NCBI RefSeq assembly: GCF_004004515.1
Contig: NZ_RXOL01000001.1
Location: forward strand, 372,001 to 436,000
Reading direction: 5' to 3'
Length of the DNA stretch: 64,000 nt
DNA from: Croceicoccus ponticola
GTDB taxonomy: Bacteria > Pseudomonadota > Alphaproteobacteria > Sphingomonadales > Sphingomonadaceae
Below the pieces are notes generated by a model. The model was not told the DNA's origin. It searched no databases and was given only the letters and a program-made list of their open reading frames with translations. This document shows positions 37,344-48,228 of this stretch, piece after piece. The stretch's first letter is position 1. Every line of letters begins with the position of its first letter. The position numbers and the translations under genes are program-made.

Positions 37344-37573
37344 CAGCCGTGTTCCCCGAATTCTTCCAGCAATCCATCGAGATCGGCGAGCGCGTGGCTA
37401 ACCTTTTCGCGCATCGCTTCGTGTGCGACCCGCAACGAGCGCAGTTCGTTCTCTGCCGGATTGGGATGAATCACGGCCTTTTCCAGCCGCGCCAGCATCG
37501 CATCCAGACGCTCCAGCGCGCCGTCCAATTCAAGCTTTTCCGAACCTGCCATGACTTTAGCCGTAGTCTCCAT
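37343..37573 (-). CDS. Small coiled-coil protein upstream of zapA (ZauP-like candidate)
   Basis: A 76-residue, mostly helical protein with leucine heptads (LDGALERLDAMLARLEKAV; AMREKVSHALADLDGLLEEF). In Caulobacter zapA is co-transcribed with zauP, a coiled-coil partner that organises the Z-ring; position and character fit that role here, but similarity cannot be checked by eye. Start is ambiguous between ATG 37573 and ATG 37552. The stop overlaps the zapA ATG by 1 nt. Confidence 0.65.
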   Translation of the reverse strand: METTAKVMAGSEKLELDGALERLDAMLARLEKAVIHPNPAENELRSLRVAHEAMREKVSHALADLDGLLEEFGEHG

Positions 37574-37805
37574 TGATATGCGGTTGCTTAGCGTTAGCGC
37601 CCGATGACGCGGCTTGGCGCAATGCGCAAATACGCGATGCACACAAAAGCGCCATGCGGACGCTATCGTGCGACAACCGGCGCAAGATCGGGGCATGAAG
37701 CATCATCTTGCCGGTGCCTAACTTGACGCAGCGGCAGCATCACCGCAATGCGTCGCCGCAAACGAATCACCTGCACCCGCGCGCTCAACGGGAAAACGCC
37801 TGATC

Positions 37806-39827
<2,022 letters not shown>

Positions 39828-39842
39828 GCAGGAGTTAAAGCC

Positions 39843-40850
39843 ATGGCGACCAAGGTTGCGATCAACGGTTTCGGACGTATCGGGCGGCTTGTTGCCCGCG
39901 CCATCCTCGAACGTGACGACCACGATCTCGAACTCGTGGCCATCAACGACCTCGCCAGCGTGAAGGCCAATGCCTTGCTGTTCCAGTACGATTCGACCCA
40001 TGGCCGCTTTCCCGGCACGGTCGAGGCGGGCGAAGATTCCATCACCGTGAACGGCAAGAAGATCGCCGTCACGTCGGAACGCGAACCCGGCAAGCTGCCG
40101 CATGCCGCGATGGGCATCGACCTCGTGCTCGAATGCACCGGCTTTTTCCAGTCCGACGAGGGCGCGCGCCCGCACATCACCGCTGGCGCCAAGAAAGTAC
40201 TGATTTCGGCGCCTGCAACCGGCGTGTCCAAGACGATCGTATTCGGCGTGAATCAGGACACCCTGACCGCAGAAGACGATGTTGTTTCGAACGCGTCGTG
40301 CACCACCAACTGCCTTGCCCCGGTGGCGAAGGTGCTGAACGACACCGTCGGCATCGAACGTGGCTTCATGACCACGATCCATTCGTACACCAACGACCAG
40401 CGCATGCTGGACCAGATGCATTCTGACATGCGCCGTGCGCGCGGCGGGGCGCAGAACATGATCCCGACCACCACGGGCGCCGCCCGCGCGGTCGGCCTTG
40501 TGCTGCCGGAACTGAAGGGCAAGCTCGACGGGTCGAGCGTTCGCGTGCCGACGCCCAACGTCAGCCTGATCGACCTGACCTTCGTGCCCAAAAAGGACAC
40601 GACGGCAGAAGAAATCAACGCTGCGCTCAAGGCCGCGTCGCAAGGCGCGATGAAGGGCGTTCTCGACTATACCGACGAGCCGCTGGTTTCGTCGGACTTC
40701 AACCACTACCCCGCCAGTTCGACTGTCGACAGTCTCGAAACCGCGGTGCTCGAAGGCAAGCTCGCCCGCGTCGTGTCGTGGTACGATAACGAGTGGGGCT
40801 TTTCGAACCGCATGATCGACACCGCAGGCAAGATGGCGAGCTTCCTTTAA
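39843..40850 (+). CDS. gap: Glyceraldehyde-3-phosphate dehydrogenase (type I)
   Basis: A 335-residue GAPDH. Rossmann motif INGFGRIGRLVARAI near the N-terminus, catalytic Cys153 in SNASCTTNCLAP, and the YDNEWGFSNRM C-terminal block. The aspartate-type adenine loop (AINDLAS) suggests NAD preference. A TAAGCAGGAG leader provides a strong ribosome-binding site 5 nt or so before the ATG. It is the second gene of the glycolytic operon; 14 nt separate it from the MOSC gene. Confidence 0.97.
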   Translation: MATKVAINGFGRIGRLVARAILERDDHDLELVAINDLASVKANALLFQYDSTHGRFPGTVEAGEDSITVNGKKIAVTSEREPGKLPHAAMGIDLVLECTGFFQSDEGARPHITAGAKKVLISAPATGVSKTIVFGVNQDTLTAEDDVVSNASCTTNCLAPVAKVLNDTVGIERGFMTTIHSYTNDQRMLDQMHSDMRRARGGAQNMIPTTTGAARAVGLVLPELKGKLDGSSVRVPTPNVSLIDLTFVPKKDTTAEEINAALKAASQGAMKGVLDYTDEPLVSSDFNHYPASSTVDSLETAVLEGKLARVVSWYDNEWGFSNRMIDTAGKMASFL

Positions 40851-40864
40851 GGGACGATTGCACG

Positions 40865-41338
40865 ATGGGCATCACGGGACGATTGGGCGGCATCGCGCGG
40901 CACGATCGTCCGCGTGGGCCCATCGAATTGATCGACGAGGTCGCGGTGACGATCCGCGATGGGATCGCGGGGGACTTTCGCGGCGCGATGAAGCCTGATG
41001 GCCCGCGCAAGCGTCAGGTCTCGCTGATCAACGCCGAAGACTGGGCCGCCGCGATGTCCGATCTGGGGCTCGAGCCTGGGGCAATTCCCTGGCAGGAGCG
41101 CCGCGCCAACCTGCTGGTGCAGGGTATCCAGATTCCCCGCGAAAACGGCGCGCGCATCCGCATCGGCAACGATGTCGTGATCGAGATCGTGCAGGAATGC
41201 GACCCGTGCAGCCGCATGGAAGCACTTCACACCGGGCTCAAGGCCGCGCTGACGCCTGAATGGCGGGGCGGCGTGCTGGGCCGCGTATATGCCGAGGGTA
41301 CGATACGCACCGGCGACACCATAAGGATCGAAGAATGA
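40865..41338 (+). CDS. MOSC-domain protein inserted between gap and pgk
   Basis: A 157-residue MOSC (molybdenum cofactor sulfurase C-terminal) domain protein. The conserved segment with cysteines is [12 protein letters not shown] (about residues 115-126), preceded by [13 protein letters not shown] and [17 protein letters not shown] proteins transfer sulfur to, or bind, the molybdenum cofactor (for example YiiM-type detoxification of N-hydroxylated bases). ATG 40865 is chosen over a frame starting inside gap. The stop overlaps the pgk start (ATGA), so the gene is firmly part of the glycolytic operon, with no obvious metabolic reason. Confidence 0.85.
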   Translation: MGITGRLGGIARHDRPRGPIELIDEVAVTIRDGIAGDFRGAMKPDGPRKRQVSLINAEDWAAAMSDLGLEPGAIPWQERRANLLVQGIQIPRENGARIRIGNDVVIEIVQECDPCSRMEALHTGLKAALTPEWRGGVLGRVYAEGTIRTGDTIRIEE

Positions 41339-42546
41339 GCGATTTTCGCACGCTGGACGATATCGGCGACGATTTTGGGGATTTGCGCGGCAAGGTCGCG
41401 CTGGTCCGTATCGACCTGAACCTGCCTATGAACGGCGGACAGGTGACGGACAAGACCCGCATCGTGGCATCCGCGCCGACGATCCTAGAATTGGCTGACG
41501 CAGGCGCGAAAGTGCTTTTGTTGGCGCATTTCGGGCGGCCTAAGGGCGCCCGCAATTCGATGATGAGCCTTTCGATGGTCGTCGACGCCGTGCAGGACGT
41601 GCTGGGCCGCGAGATCATGTTCGTGCCCGAAGTGGCCGGCGATATCGTCGCCCAGTCGCTTGGCATCATGCGTCCGGGCGATGTGTCGATCCTTGAAAAC
41701 ACGCGGTTCTGGCCGGGCGAGGAAGCGAACGATCCCGCATTCGCCAAGGCCATGGCCGCCAACGGCGACCTTTACGTCAACGACGCCTTTTCCGCCGCGC
41801 ACCGCGCCCATGCGTCGACAGAGGGGCTGGCAAGGCTGCTCCCATCCTATGCGGGTCGTTCGATGCAGAAGGAACTGGACGCGCTGGACAAGGCGCTGGG
41901 CAATCCGGAAAAGCCGGTTGCCGCGGTTGTCGGCGGCGCGAAAGTGTCTTCGAAGCTCGACGTGCTCAAACATCTCGTGACCAAGGTCGATCACCTGATC
42001 ATCGGCGGCGGCATGGCCAACACGTTTCTTGCGGCGCGCGGCGTCGATGTCGGCAAATCGCTTTGCGAGCACGACCTGACCAGCACCGCCGAGGAAATCA
42101 TGGAGGCCGCGGACAAGTCTGGCTGCACCGTGCACTTGCCCTATGACGTCGTGGTGTCGAAGGAATTTGCCGCCAATCCCGCATCTTTGCGCACATGCAA
42201 CGTGCACGAAGTCGCTGCGGACGAAATGATCCTCGACGTCGGGCCGCAAGCGGTTGAAGCTCTTGGGGACGTGCTCAAAACTTGTCGCACACTGGTCTGG
42301 AACGGCCCGATGGGCGCGTTTGAAACCGAACCGTTCGATGCCGCCACGGTAGCATTGGCAAGGACCGCCGCCGCGCTTTCCAAGGAAGGCTCGCTGGTAT
42401 CGGTAGCGGGCGGCGGCGATACCGTCGCGGCGCTGAACCACGCTGGCGTTGCGCAGGATTTCACTTATATTTCAACCGCTGGCGGTGCCTTCCTCGAATG
42501 GATGGAAGGTAAGGAACTGCCCGGTGTGGCCGCCCTGTCGCAATAA
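41335..42546 (+). CDS. pgk: Phosphoglycerate kinase
   Basis: A 403-residue PGK. The N-terminal signature [20 protein letters not shown] and substrate helix [11 protein letters not shown] are present, as are [15 protein letters not shown] and the C-terminal nucleotide loop [15 protein letters not shown] 41335 overlaps the MOSC stop by 4 nt with AAGGA upstream; the frame beginning at 41260 is out-of-frame MOSC sequence. Together with gap it performs the phosphoglycerate steps; fba follows 42 nt later. Confidence 0.96.
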   Translation: MSDFRTLDDIGDDFGDLRGKVALVRIDLNLPMNGGQVTDKTRIVASAPTILELADAGAKVLLLAHFGRPKGARNSMMSLSMVVDAVQDVLGREIMFVPEVAGDIVAQSLGIMRPGDVSILENTRFWPGEEANDPAFAKAMAANGDLYVNDAFSAAHRAHASTEGLARLLPSYAGRSMQKELDALDKALGNPEKPVAAVVGGAKVSSKLDVLKHLVTKVDHLIIGGGMANTFLAARGVDVGKSLCEHDLTSTAEEIMEAADKSGCTVHLPYDVVVSKEFAANPASLRTCNVHEVAADEMILDVGPQAVEALGDVLKTCRTLVWNGPMGAFETEPFDAATVALARTAAALSKEGSLVSVAGGGDTVAALNHAGVAQDFTYISTAGGAFLEWMEGKELPGVAALSQ

Positions 42547-42588
42547 GGCAGCCCACCGAACCACACTCTGCAGGGAGCAGAATTGAAA

Positions 42589-43467
42589 ATGGATATGAAG
42601 AAGCAGATCGCGGGCCGGCAGGGATTTATTGCCGCGCTCGACCAGTCGGGCGGTTCCACGCCCAAGGCTTTGCGCGGATACGGCGTGGCCGACAGCGAAT
42701 GGTCGGGCGATGACGAAATGTACGCCAAGATCCACGAAATGCGCAGCCGCATCATCACCAGTCCTTCGTTTTCGAACGGCAAAGTGATCGGAGCGATCCT
42801 GTTCGAAAAGACCATGGACAGCTTGGTCGAGGGCCAGCCGACCCCCCAGGCGTTGATCGACCGCGGCATTGTGCCGTTCATCAAGATCGACAAAGGGCTG
42901 GAAGACGAAAAGGACGGCGTCCAGCTAATGAAGCCGATGCCAGACCTCGACACCCTTCTCGCCCGCGCCAAGGGCCTTGGCGTCTTCGGCACCAAGGAAC
43001 GCTCGGTCATCAACGAGGCGAACCCCGCCGGCATCGCAGCGATCGTCGCGCAACAGTTCGAAGTCGGTCGGCAGGTGCTGGCTGCGGGGCTGGTCCCGAT
43101 GCTGGAGCCCGAATATTCGATCAACGCCGAAGGCCGCGCCGAAGGTGAGAAGATCCTGAAGGCGGAGATCCTCAAGAACCTAGAGACCCTGCCAGAGGGT
43201 GAGCAGGTCATGCTCAAGCTGTCGATCCCGGTCGAACCGAACCTTTACGCCGACCTGATCGCCCACCCCAAGGTGCTGGCTGTCGTGGCGCTGTCGGGCG
43301 GATATTCGACCGACGAAGCCTGCGAAAAGCTTGCGCAGAACCATGGCATGATCGCCAGCTTCAGCCGCGGCCTGCTTCAGGACCTGCGCGCCGGGCAGAC
43401 CGATGCCGAATTCGACAAGACGCTGGGCGATGCGATCGACCAGATCTACGCCGCCAGCGTGGCCTGA
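42589..43467 (+). CDS. fba: Class I fructose-bisphosphate aldolase
   Basis: A 292-residue class I (Schiff-base) aldolase: IAALDQSGGSTPKALRGYGV at the start, FIKIDKGLEDEKDG, and the lysine region MLKLSIPVEPNLYADL. It cleaves fructose-1,6-bisphosphate without a metal. Start is ambiguous: TTG 42583 has AGGGAG at ideal distance, ATG 42589 is two codons on; the protein is the same otherwise. Last gene of the tkt-gap-MOSC-pgk-fba operon, ended by a strong terminator 19 nt after the stop. Having class I rather than class II aldolase is usual in sphingomonads. Confidence 0.94.
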   Translation: MDMKKQIAGRQGFIAALDQSGGSTPKALRGYGVADSEWSGDDEMYAKIHEMRSRIITSPSFSNGKVIGAILFEKTMDSLVEGQPTPQALIDRGIVPFIKIDKGLEDEKDGVQLMKPMPDLDTLLARAKGLGVFGTKERSVINEANPAGIAAIVAQQFEVGRQVLAAGLVPMLEPEYSINAEGRAEGEKILKAEILKNLETLPEGEQVMLKLSIPVEPNLYADLIAHPKVLAVVALSGGYSTDEACEKLAQNHGMIASFSRGLLQDLRAGQTDAEFDKTLGDAIDQIYAASVA

Positions 43468-43485
43468 TCCGTAAGCTTCCGAATT

Positions 43486-43529
43486 AACGAAAAAGGGCCG
43501 CTCCTTGCACGGAGCGGCCCTTTTTCGTT
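43486..43529. terminator. Bidirectional terminator between fba and the lipoprotein gene
   Basis: AACGAAAAAGGGCCGCTCC (43486-43504) pairs perfectly with its 19-nt complement at 43511-43529 around TTGCAC. The A- and T-rich flanks serve either direction. Its right end overlaps the stop codon of the opposing lipoprotein gene. Confidence 0.92.
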
Positions 43530-43941
43530 AGGCTGCGATATCGATCATGTAACGAAAGCGATAGGCCCCTGCGGACACGGGAACGTCCTTGAACGGCGCC
43601 GGCGTGACTTCGTGCAACATGATCTCGGCGCCACGCACGTTCTGGCTTTCCCCGGCAACCATGTTCACCGTTTCGCGCCATCCCGGACCGTCAATGCGGG
43701 TGGTCACGACTACGCGCCCCGCCCATATGCACTGCACGCCGACCGGGCAGCGGCTGTCTTCGTAGATGGCCTTTGCCGTCGCCACTAGGTCGTTTCCGAG
43801 AAGAACCGGCTGATCGAGGCTGACCGCGGTGCCGATGGCGGCGGCGGGGCCGTTGTCAACGATGGGAGCATCGCCGGGATAAGTCGCGCAGGCGCCTAAC
43901 GGGACGATGGCTAACAGGGCGGCGTAAGTAAGCGTGCGCAT
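43528..43941 (-). CDS. Putative lipoprotein of unknown function
   Basis: A 137-residue protein with a lipoprotein signal: MRTLTYAALLAIVPLGACATY, lipobox LGAC at about residues 15-18. The body has a distinct pattern with two cysteines, DSRCPVGVQCIWAG (about 70-83), followed by VVVTTRIDGPGW, probably a beta-rich domain. ATG 43941 is preceded by a perfect AAGGAGA ribosome-binding site; the longer frame to 44082 overlaps the thiE region. I recall similar small lipoproteins in sphingomonads but no function. Divergent from thiE. Confidence 0.75.
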   Translation of the reverse strand: MRTLTYAALLAIVPLGACATYPGDAPIVDNGPAAAIGTAVSLDQPVLLGNDLVATAKAIYEDSRCPVGVQCIWAGRVVVTTRIDGPGWRETVNMVAGESQNVRGAEIMLHEVTPAPFKDVPVSAGAYRFRYMIDIAA

Positions 43942-44062
43942 GGCGATCTCCTTATGCGTTACGCAACGTTCGGCAATGGCAAAGGTATCCGGCATGCAGC
44001 ATCGCGGTGGGCAATGCGCGTTCGGCTTGCGCGATGACGCGGCAGGGCATAGGGCCAGCGCC

Positions 44063-44731
44063 ATGTCCAAGAACGCCCCCAATTCCGACCCCGTTTGCCA
44101 GCTCTACCTGATCTCCCCGCTGGATGTGTCGGGGGATTTTCCCGACCGTCTCGCCCGCGCGCTCGACGCCGGGAAGGGTATGGTCACGGCGTTCCAGTTC
44201 CGCGTGAAGGATGCCGACCAGCACGAGGCCGCGCGCCTTGCCGAACCGTTGCAGGCGATCTGTGCCGAGCGGGACGTGGCATTCATTGTCAACGATTCCG
44301 TCGCGCTGGCCAAGCGGCTTGATGCCGACGGCGTGCATTTGGGCCAGACGGACGGCGCGGTAAAGGAGGCTCGCGAAGAGCTTGGGCCGGATGCCCAGAT
44401 CGGCGTCACCTGTCACGCCAGCCGCGACCTTGCCATGGAAGCGGGCGAGCAAGGTGCCGACTATATTGCGTTCGGCGCTTTCTTTCCCAGCACGACCAAG
44501 GAAACGGAACACCGGGCCGAGCTATCCCTGCTGGAATGGTGGGATCACGTCTTCGAACTGCCCAGCGTGGCGATCGGCGGCATAACGCCTGAAAACTGCG
44601 CGCCGCTGGTAACCGCAGGCGCCGACTTCCTCGCCGTGTCGGGTGCGGTCTGGAACGGTGACGAGGTTGCCGCAGTCAGCGCCTTTGCCAAGGCCATCGC
44701 CGAAGCACCGCCGCCAGACTTCGAAGACTGA
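44063..44731 (+). CDS. thiE: Thiamine-phosphate synthase
   Basis: A 222-residue TIM-barrel enzyme joining HMP-PP and thiazole phosphate. Family blocks: FQFRVKDAD (the usual QLRxK region), FIVNDSVALAKRLDADGVHLGQTD, IGVTCHASRDLA, and VAIGGITPENCAPLVTAGADFLAVSGAVW. ATG 44063 is selected as the start nearest the first strand; the open frame from 43934 overlaps the divergent lipoprotein leader. No THI-box riboswitch was seen upstream and no other thiamine gene is adjacent. Confidence 0.93.
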   Translation: MSKNAPNSDPVCQLYLISPLDVSGDFPDRLARALDAGKGMVTAFQFRVKDADQHEAARLAEPLQAICAERDVAFIVNDSVALAKRLDADGVHLGQTDGAVKEAREELGPDAQIGVTCHASRDLAMEAGEQGADYIAFGAFFPSTTKETEHRAELSLLEWWDHVFELPSVAIGGITPENCAPLVTAGADFLAVSGAVWNGDEVAAVSAFAKAIAEAPPPDFED

Positions 44732-44800
44732 GGTCGGACCCAAGCGGCATTTCGCGCGTTGCACCCGAGACAAGTCCATAAAAGTCTTCGGGAAACCTCA

Positions 44801-46048
44801 ATGATCCGCAAATCCGCTATTCTGCTCGGCCTTCCCGTGATGCTGGCCCTGACCGCTTGCTCCGACAAGGCACCTGACGCGCCCGTACCCGAGGCTGCGG
44901 TGACCAAGCAGGCGGACAGCAATTTTGCCGACACGATGCGCAGTAACGATCGCGGCGACGCGGGCGATGCTCAGCAGATCCCCGACAGCGAAGAGCGGCC
45001 CGTCATGCAGGTGCAGGTCGTGCTTGACCGCCTTGGCTTTTCGCCAGGCGTGATCGACGGCAAGGAAGGGATGTCGACGACCAACGCGTTGAAGGCTTTC
45101 CAGACCGCCAACGATATCGATGAGACCGGCAAGCTCGACGACGCGACGAAACAGGCGCTGGTACGCTGGCAGGACATTTCCGCCACCCGCGTCGTAACGA
45201 TCCCCGAAGATTTCGCGGTTGGCCGGTTCGAAAAGATACCAGAGGGCGCCGAGGAACAGGCGAAGATGACGCGGCTCGATTACGAATCGCTGGACGAAAA
45301 ACTGGCCGAACGTTTTCATACGACTGTCGAAACGCTGAAGATGCTGAACCCCGACGGCAGACCCGCAACGACAGCCTTGGCGACGACGGATGGAGCGGTT
45401 TTGCCTGCTGCCAAGACGACAGCGACGCCCAAGCCCATTGCGACACCCAATCAGACACCATCTGCTAGCGGTTCGGCCAAGGCTGACGCGACACCGGGAC
45501 CGGTAAGCATGTTTGCAGCTGGCCAGCAGATTCGCGTGCCTAACATCGGCGGCGATTTCATCGACGCAAACACCGACCTCGACGTTTCATGGCGCGATAC
45601 GCTTCGCATGCTGGGTGTCGGCACCGATCAGCCCAAGGCGGCGCGCATCGTCGCCGACAAGTCCGACAGCACGCTGAAAGCCTACGACGCCCAGGACAAG
45701 CTGATCGCCGCTTTCACGATCACGAGCGGTTCGAGCCATGACCCGCTGCCATTGGGTGACTGGAAGATCACCGGCGTCGCGCACAATCCTCCGTTCGCCT
45801 ATGATCCGACCCTGTTCTGGGACGTTTCTGACAGCGAAGAGAAACAGCAATTGCCGCCGGGCCCGAATGGTCCCGTTGGCGTGGTGTGGATTGATCTGTC
45901 GAAGGAGCATTACGGCATCCACGGCACCCCGGCACCCGAAACGATCGGCCGCGCAGAAAGCCATGGTTGCGTGCGTCTGACCAATTGGGATGCGGCGCGA
46001 TTGGCTGAAATGGTATCCACCAAGACGAAGGTTCATTTCCAGCAATGA
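44801..46048 (+). CDS. L,D-transpeptidase lipoprotein with peptidoglycan-binding domain
   Basis: A 415-residue exported lipoprotein (lipobox LTAC near residues 17-20). A PG_binding_1 domain covers about 65-125 (QVVLDRLGFSPGVIDGKEG), then a Pro/Thr/Ala linker (about 200-235), and a YkuD catalytic domain (about 285-415) with the motif HGTPAP ... SHGCVRLTNWDA, whose His and Cys are catalytic. It cross-links or anchors peptidoglycan via diaminopimelate. ATG 44801 starts the signal sequence. It overlaps the M23 peptidase gene by 4 nt (ATGA), so a cross-linking and a cutting enzyme are co-translated. Confidence 0.92.
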   Translation: MIRKSAILLGLPVMLALTACSDKAPDAPVPEAAVTKQADSNFADTMRSNDRGDAGDAQQIPDSEERPVMQVQVVLDRLGFSPGVIDGKEGMSTTNALKAFQTANDIDETGKLDDATKQALVRWQDISATRVVTIPEDFAVGRFEKIPEGAEEQAKMTRLDYESLDEKLAERFHTTVETLKMLNPDGRPATTALATTDGAVLPAAKTTATPKPIATPNQTPSASGSAKADATPGPVSMFAAGQQIRVPNIGGDFIDANTDLDVSWRDTLRMLGVGTDQPKAARIVADKSDSTLKAYDAQDKLIAAFTITSGSSHDPLPLGDWKITGVAHNPPFAYDPTLFWDVSDSEEKQQLPPGPNGPVGVVWIDLSKEHYGIHGTPAPETIGRAESHGCVRLTNWDAARLAEMVSTKTKVHFQQ

Positions 46049-46767
46049 GCACAACCGAGCCCGTCGCCCCGCCAACCGTTGTGCGGCACCGCCGCAGCTT
46101 CGGCCGTGATTTTCGGCTAGTGCTGGCCACGGCAGGGTTTACGTCGCTTTTCTGGATCGTTCTGTTGGCGTTTACGGGATCGGACTTGTTCACGATAACG
46201 AAGGTGCGGTCCGAAGGCTCGCAGCCTGTCGCATCGAAAAGTGTACCCGAAGCGAGCGGGCTTGAGACCCAATTCGTCCAACGGGCCGCGTCGAGCGGTG
46301 GGGTACGACCTACTTTGGTCGATTTGCCGACAGGCGCGTTGCTTATCCCTGTCGATGGTGTGGCGATTGACGCTCTGATCGACACTTTCGATCAGCCGCG
46401 AGGCGAACGACGCCATGAAGCTCTCGACATCGTCGCCCCAATGGGCACTCCGGTCGTATCGGCATCCAATGGGATGGTTGAAAGGCTGTTTCTGTCCGAT
46501 GAAGGGGGTAAAACGATTTATGTGCGCAGCAATGATGGCGGGCGCATGTTCTATTATGCTCATCTCGATGCCTATGCGCCCGGTCTGACCGAAGGAGACA
46601 TCGTCAAGCCGGGGCAAAAGATCGGCACCGTCGGCATCAGCGGCAATGCCGATCCGGCGACGCCGCATCTTCATTTTTCCATCCTGCGCATGGCGCCAGA
46701 CGATCCTTGGTGGAAGGGCACACCGGAGAATCCCTATGATCTGCTCACTGCGGCGCGCGCCAACTGA
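46045..46767 (+). CDS. Membrane-anchored M23-family metallopeptidase
   Basis: A 240-residue protein with one transmembrane segment (about 25-46) and a periplasmic M23/LytM domain (about 105-225). Zinc ligands are visible: HEALD (H-x3-D) and HLHF, with YYAHLDAYAPG between. The complete set suggests an active endopeptidase rather than a degenerate activator. Its ATG overlaps the stop of the L,D-transpeptidase, implying joint action in cell-wall remodelling. A 166-nt gap to trxB follows. Confidence 0.9.
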   Translation: MSTTEPVAPPTVVRHRRSFGRDFRLVLATAGFTSLFWIVLLAFTGSDLFTITKVRSEGSQPVASKSVPEASGLETQFVQRAASSGGVRPTLVDLPTGALLIPVDGVAIDALIDTFDQPRGERRHEALDIVAPMGTPVVSASNGMVERLFLSDEGGKTIYVRSNDGGRMFYYAHLDAYAPGLTEGDIVKPGQKIGTVGISGNADPATPHLHFSILRMAPDDPWWKGTPENPYDLLTAARAN

Positions 46768-46933
46768 TATGCTGCCATAGCCGCACCATCGGCTTGATTG
46801 CCGCACTGCATTACCCCAATCTTCGACGCCAATCGGGCTGAAATCGCTCAATGTCGGCGGCGACGGGCAAGAACGTTGCATTTGTGGCCCATGTCCTTAT
46901 CTGCGATGCCGATAACGCTCGGGGAAACGACAT

Positions 46934-47905
46934 ATGACCACGCATAACACCCGCATGCTCATCATCGGCTCCGGCCCCGCCGGGCTGTCCGCCGCCATCT
47001 ATGGCGCGCGTGCCGGGATGGAGCCCATCGTTGTTCAGGGCCTGCAGCCGGGCGGGCAGTTGACGATCACCACCGATGTCGAAAATTACCCAGGATTTCG
47101 CGACGTGATCCAAGGTCCCTGGCTGATGCAGGAAATGCAGGCGCAGGCCGAACATGTCGGCACGCGGATGATGTGGGACACGATTGTCGACATCGATCTC
47201 GCGGGCGGATCGTCCTTCGTCGCGCGGGGCGACAGCGGCGACGAATATATCGGCGAAGTGCTAGTCATCGCCACCGGGGCACAGGCGAAGTGGCTGGGTG
47301 TCGAAGGCGAACAGGCATGGTCGGGCAAGGGTGTATCCGCCTGCGCAACTTGCGACGGGTTCTTCTATCGCGGCAAGAAGGTCGTGGTCATCGGCGGCGG
47401 CAATACCGCGGTCGAAGAAGCGCTATACCTCACCAACCATTCCGATGACGTAACCCTGATCCACCGGCGCGACGAACTGCGCGCGGAAAAAATCCTGCAG
47501 GAAAGATTGTTCAACAGCGACAAGATCTCGACCTTGTGGAACAAGTCGGTCGAACGTTTCGAAGGAGAGGATGGCAAGGGTCTCACTCACCTCATCCTCA
47601 AAGATACGGTGACGGGCGAAGAAAGCCGTTTCGACACCGAAGGCGCCTTTGTCGCCATTGGTCATTCGCCGGCGACGGAACTGTTCAAGGGCAAGTTGGA
47701 CATGGACGACAATGGTTACCTGATCGTCGAACCGGGCACGCCGAAAACCGCGTTGCCCGGCGTGTTTGCTTGCGGTGACGTGATGGATCACATCTATCGT
47801 CAGGCCGTTACAGCTGCGGGCACCGGATGCATGGCCGCGCTCGACGCCGAACGCTTCCTCGCCACTCTCGAATTTACCAAAGAAAAAGCCGAAGCGGCGG
47901 AATAA
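46934..47905 (+). CDS. trxB: Thioredoxin reductase
   Basis: A 323-residue flavoprotein. FAD motif MLIIGSGPAGLSAAIYGARAG at the N-terminus, redox-active CATC at residues 137-140 (SACATCDGFFYRG), NADPH motif VVIGGGNTAVEEALYL, and FACGDVMDHIYRQAVTAAGTGC near the C-terminus. It reduces thioredoxin with NADPH in the cytoplasm. The ribosome-binding site GGGGAAACG precedes ATG 46934. Its stop is 3 nt from the stop of the opposing acyl carrier protein gene. Confidence 0.97.
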   Translation: MTTHNTRMLIIGSGPAGLSAAIYGARAGMEPIVVQGLQPGGQLTITTDVENYPGFRDVIQGPWLMQEMQAQAEHVGTRMMWDTIVDIDLAGGSSFVARGDSGDEYIGEVLVIATGAQAKWLGVEGEQAWSGKGVSACATCDGFFYRGKKVVVIGGGNTAVEEALYLTNHSDDVTLIHRRDELRAEKILQERLFNSDKISTLWNKSVERFEGEDGKGLTHLILKDTVTGEESRFDTEGAFVAIGHSPATELFKGKLDMDDNGYLIVEPGTPKTALPGVFACGDVMDHIYRQAVTAAGTGCMAALDAERFLATLEFTKEKAEAAE

Positions 47906-47908
47906 GGC

Positions 47909-48190
47909 CTAAGCGGCGCGCTTCGTCTCGACGTAGTTGAGCAGCGCGCCGTAGGTTTCCAGCATTTCGCCGTCGACATCTTCGTCGTCGATGATGATGT
48001 CGCAGCGGTCCTCGATCTCGGTCAAAAGACCGGCGACAGCCTGCGAATCAAGTTCAGGCAGCGCCCCGAACAATTCGGTATCGACATCGAACGAAGCGAC
48101 GCGATCTGGCGAAAGCGCCAGAACGTCGCTCAGGATCTCGCGTAAGAGGCGATCGGCGGAACGCGCCTCGGAATGGGAAACCTCGCACAT
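47909..48190 (-). CDS. Acyl carrier protein, exosortase-A-system type
   Basis: A 93-residue carrier protein; the phosphopantetheine serine is in ELDSQAVAGLL (the usual DSL motif). Acidic helices (EIEDRCDIIIDDEDVDGEML) resemble family members linked to exosortase A/EPS loci. ATG 48190 is preferred; a TTG at 48226 would extend it into the divergent promoter. It is divergent from the AMP-forming ligase, whose likely job is to load this carrier. Confidence 0.8.
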   Translation of the reverse strand: MCEVSHSEARSADRLLREILSDVLALSPDRVASFDVDTELFGALPELDSQAVAGLLTEIEDRCDIIIDDEDVDGEMLETYGALLNYVETKRAA

Positions 48191-48228
48191 GTTCGCGCCA
48201 TTAGCTTTACTGCGGGTGCGAAGCAAGC

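Noticed and set aside
44000-44062. Thiamine (TPP) riboswitch upstream of thiE
   Set aside because: The leader is only a short divergent gap and lacks the CTGAGA and THI-box core sequences.
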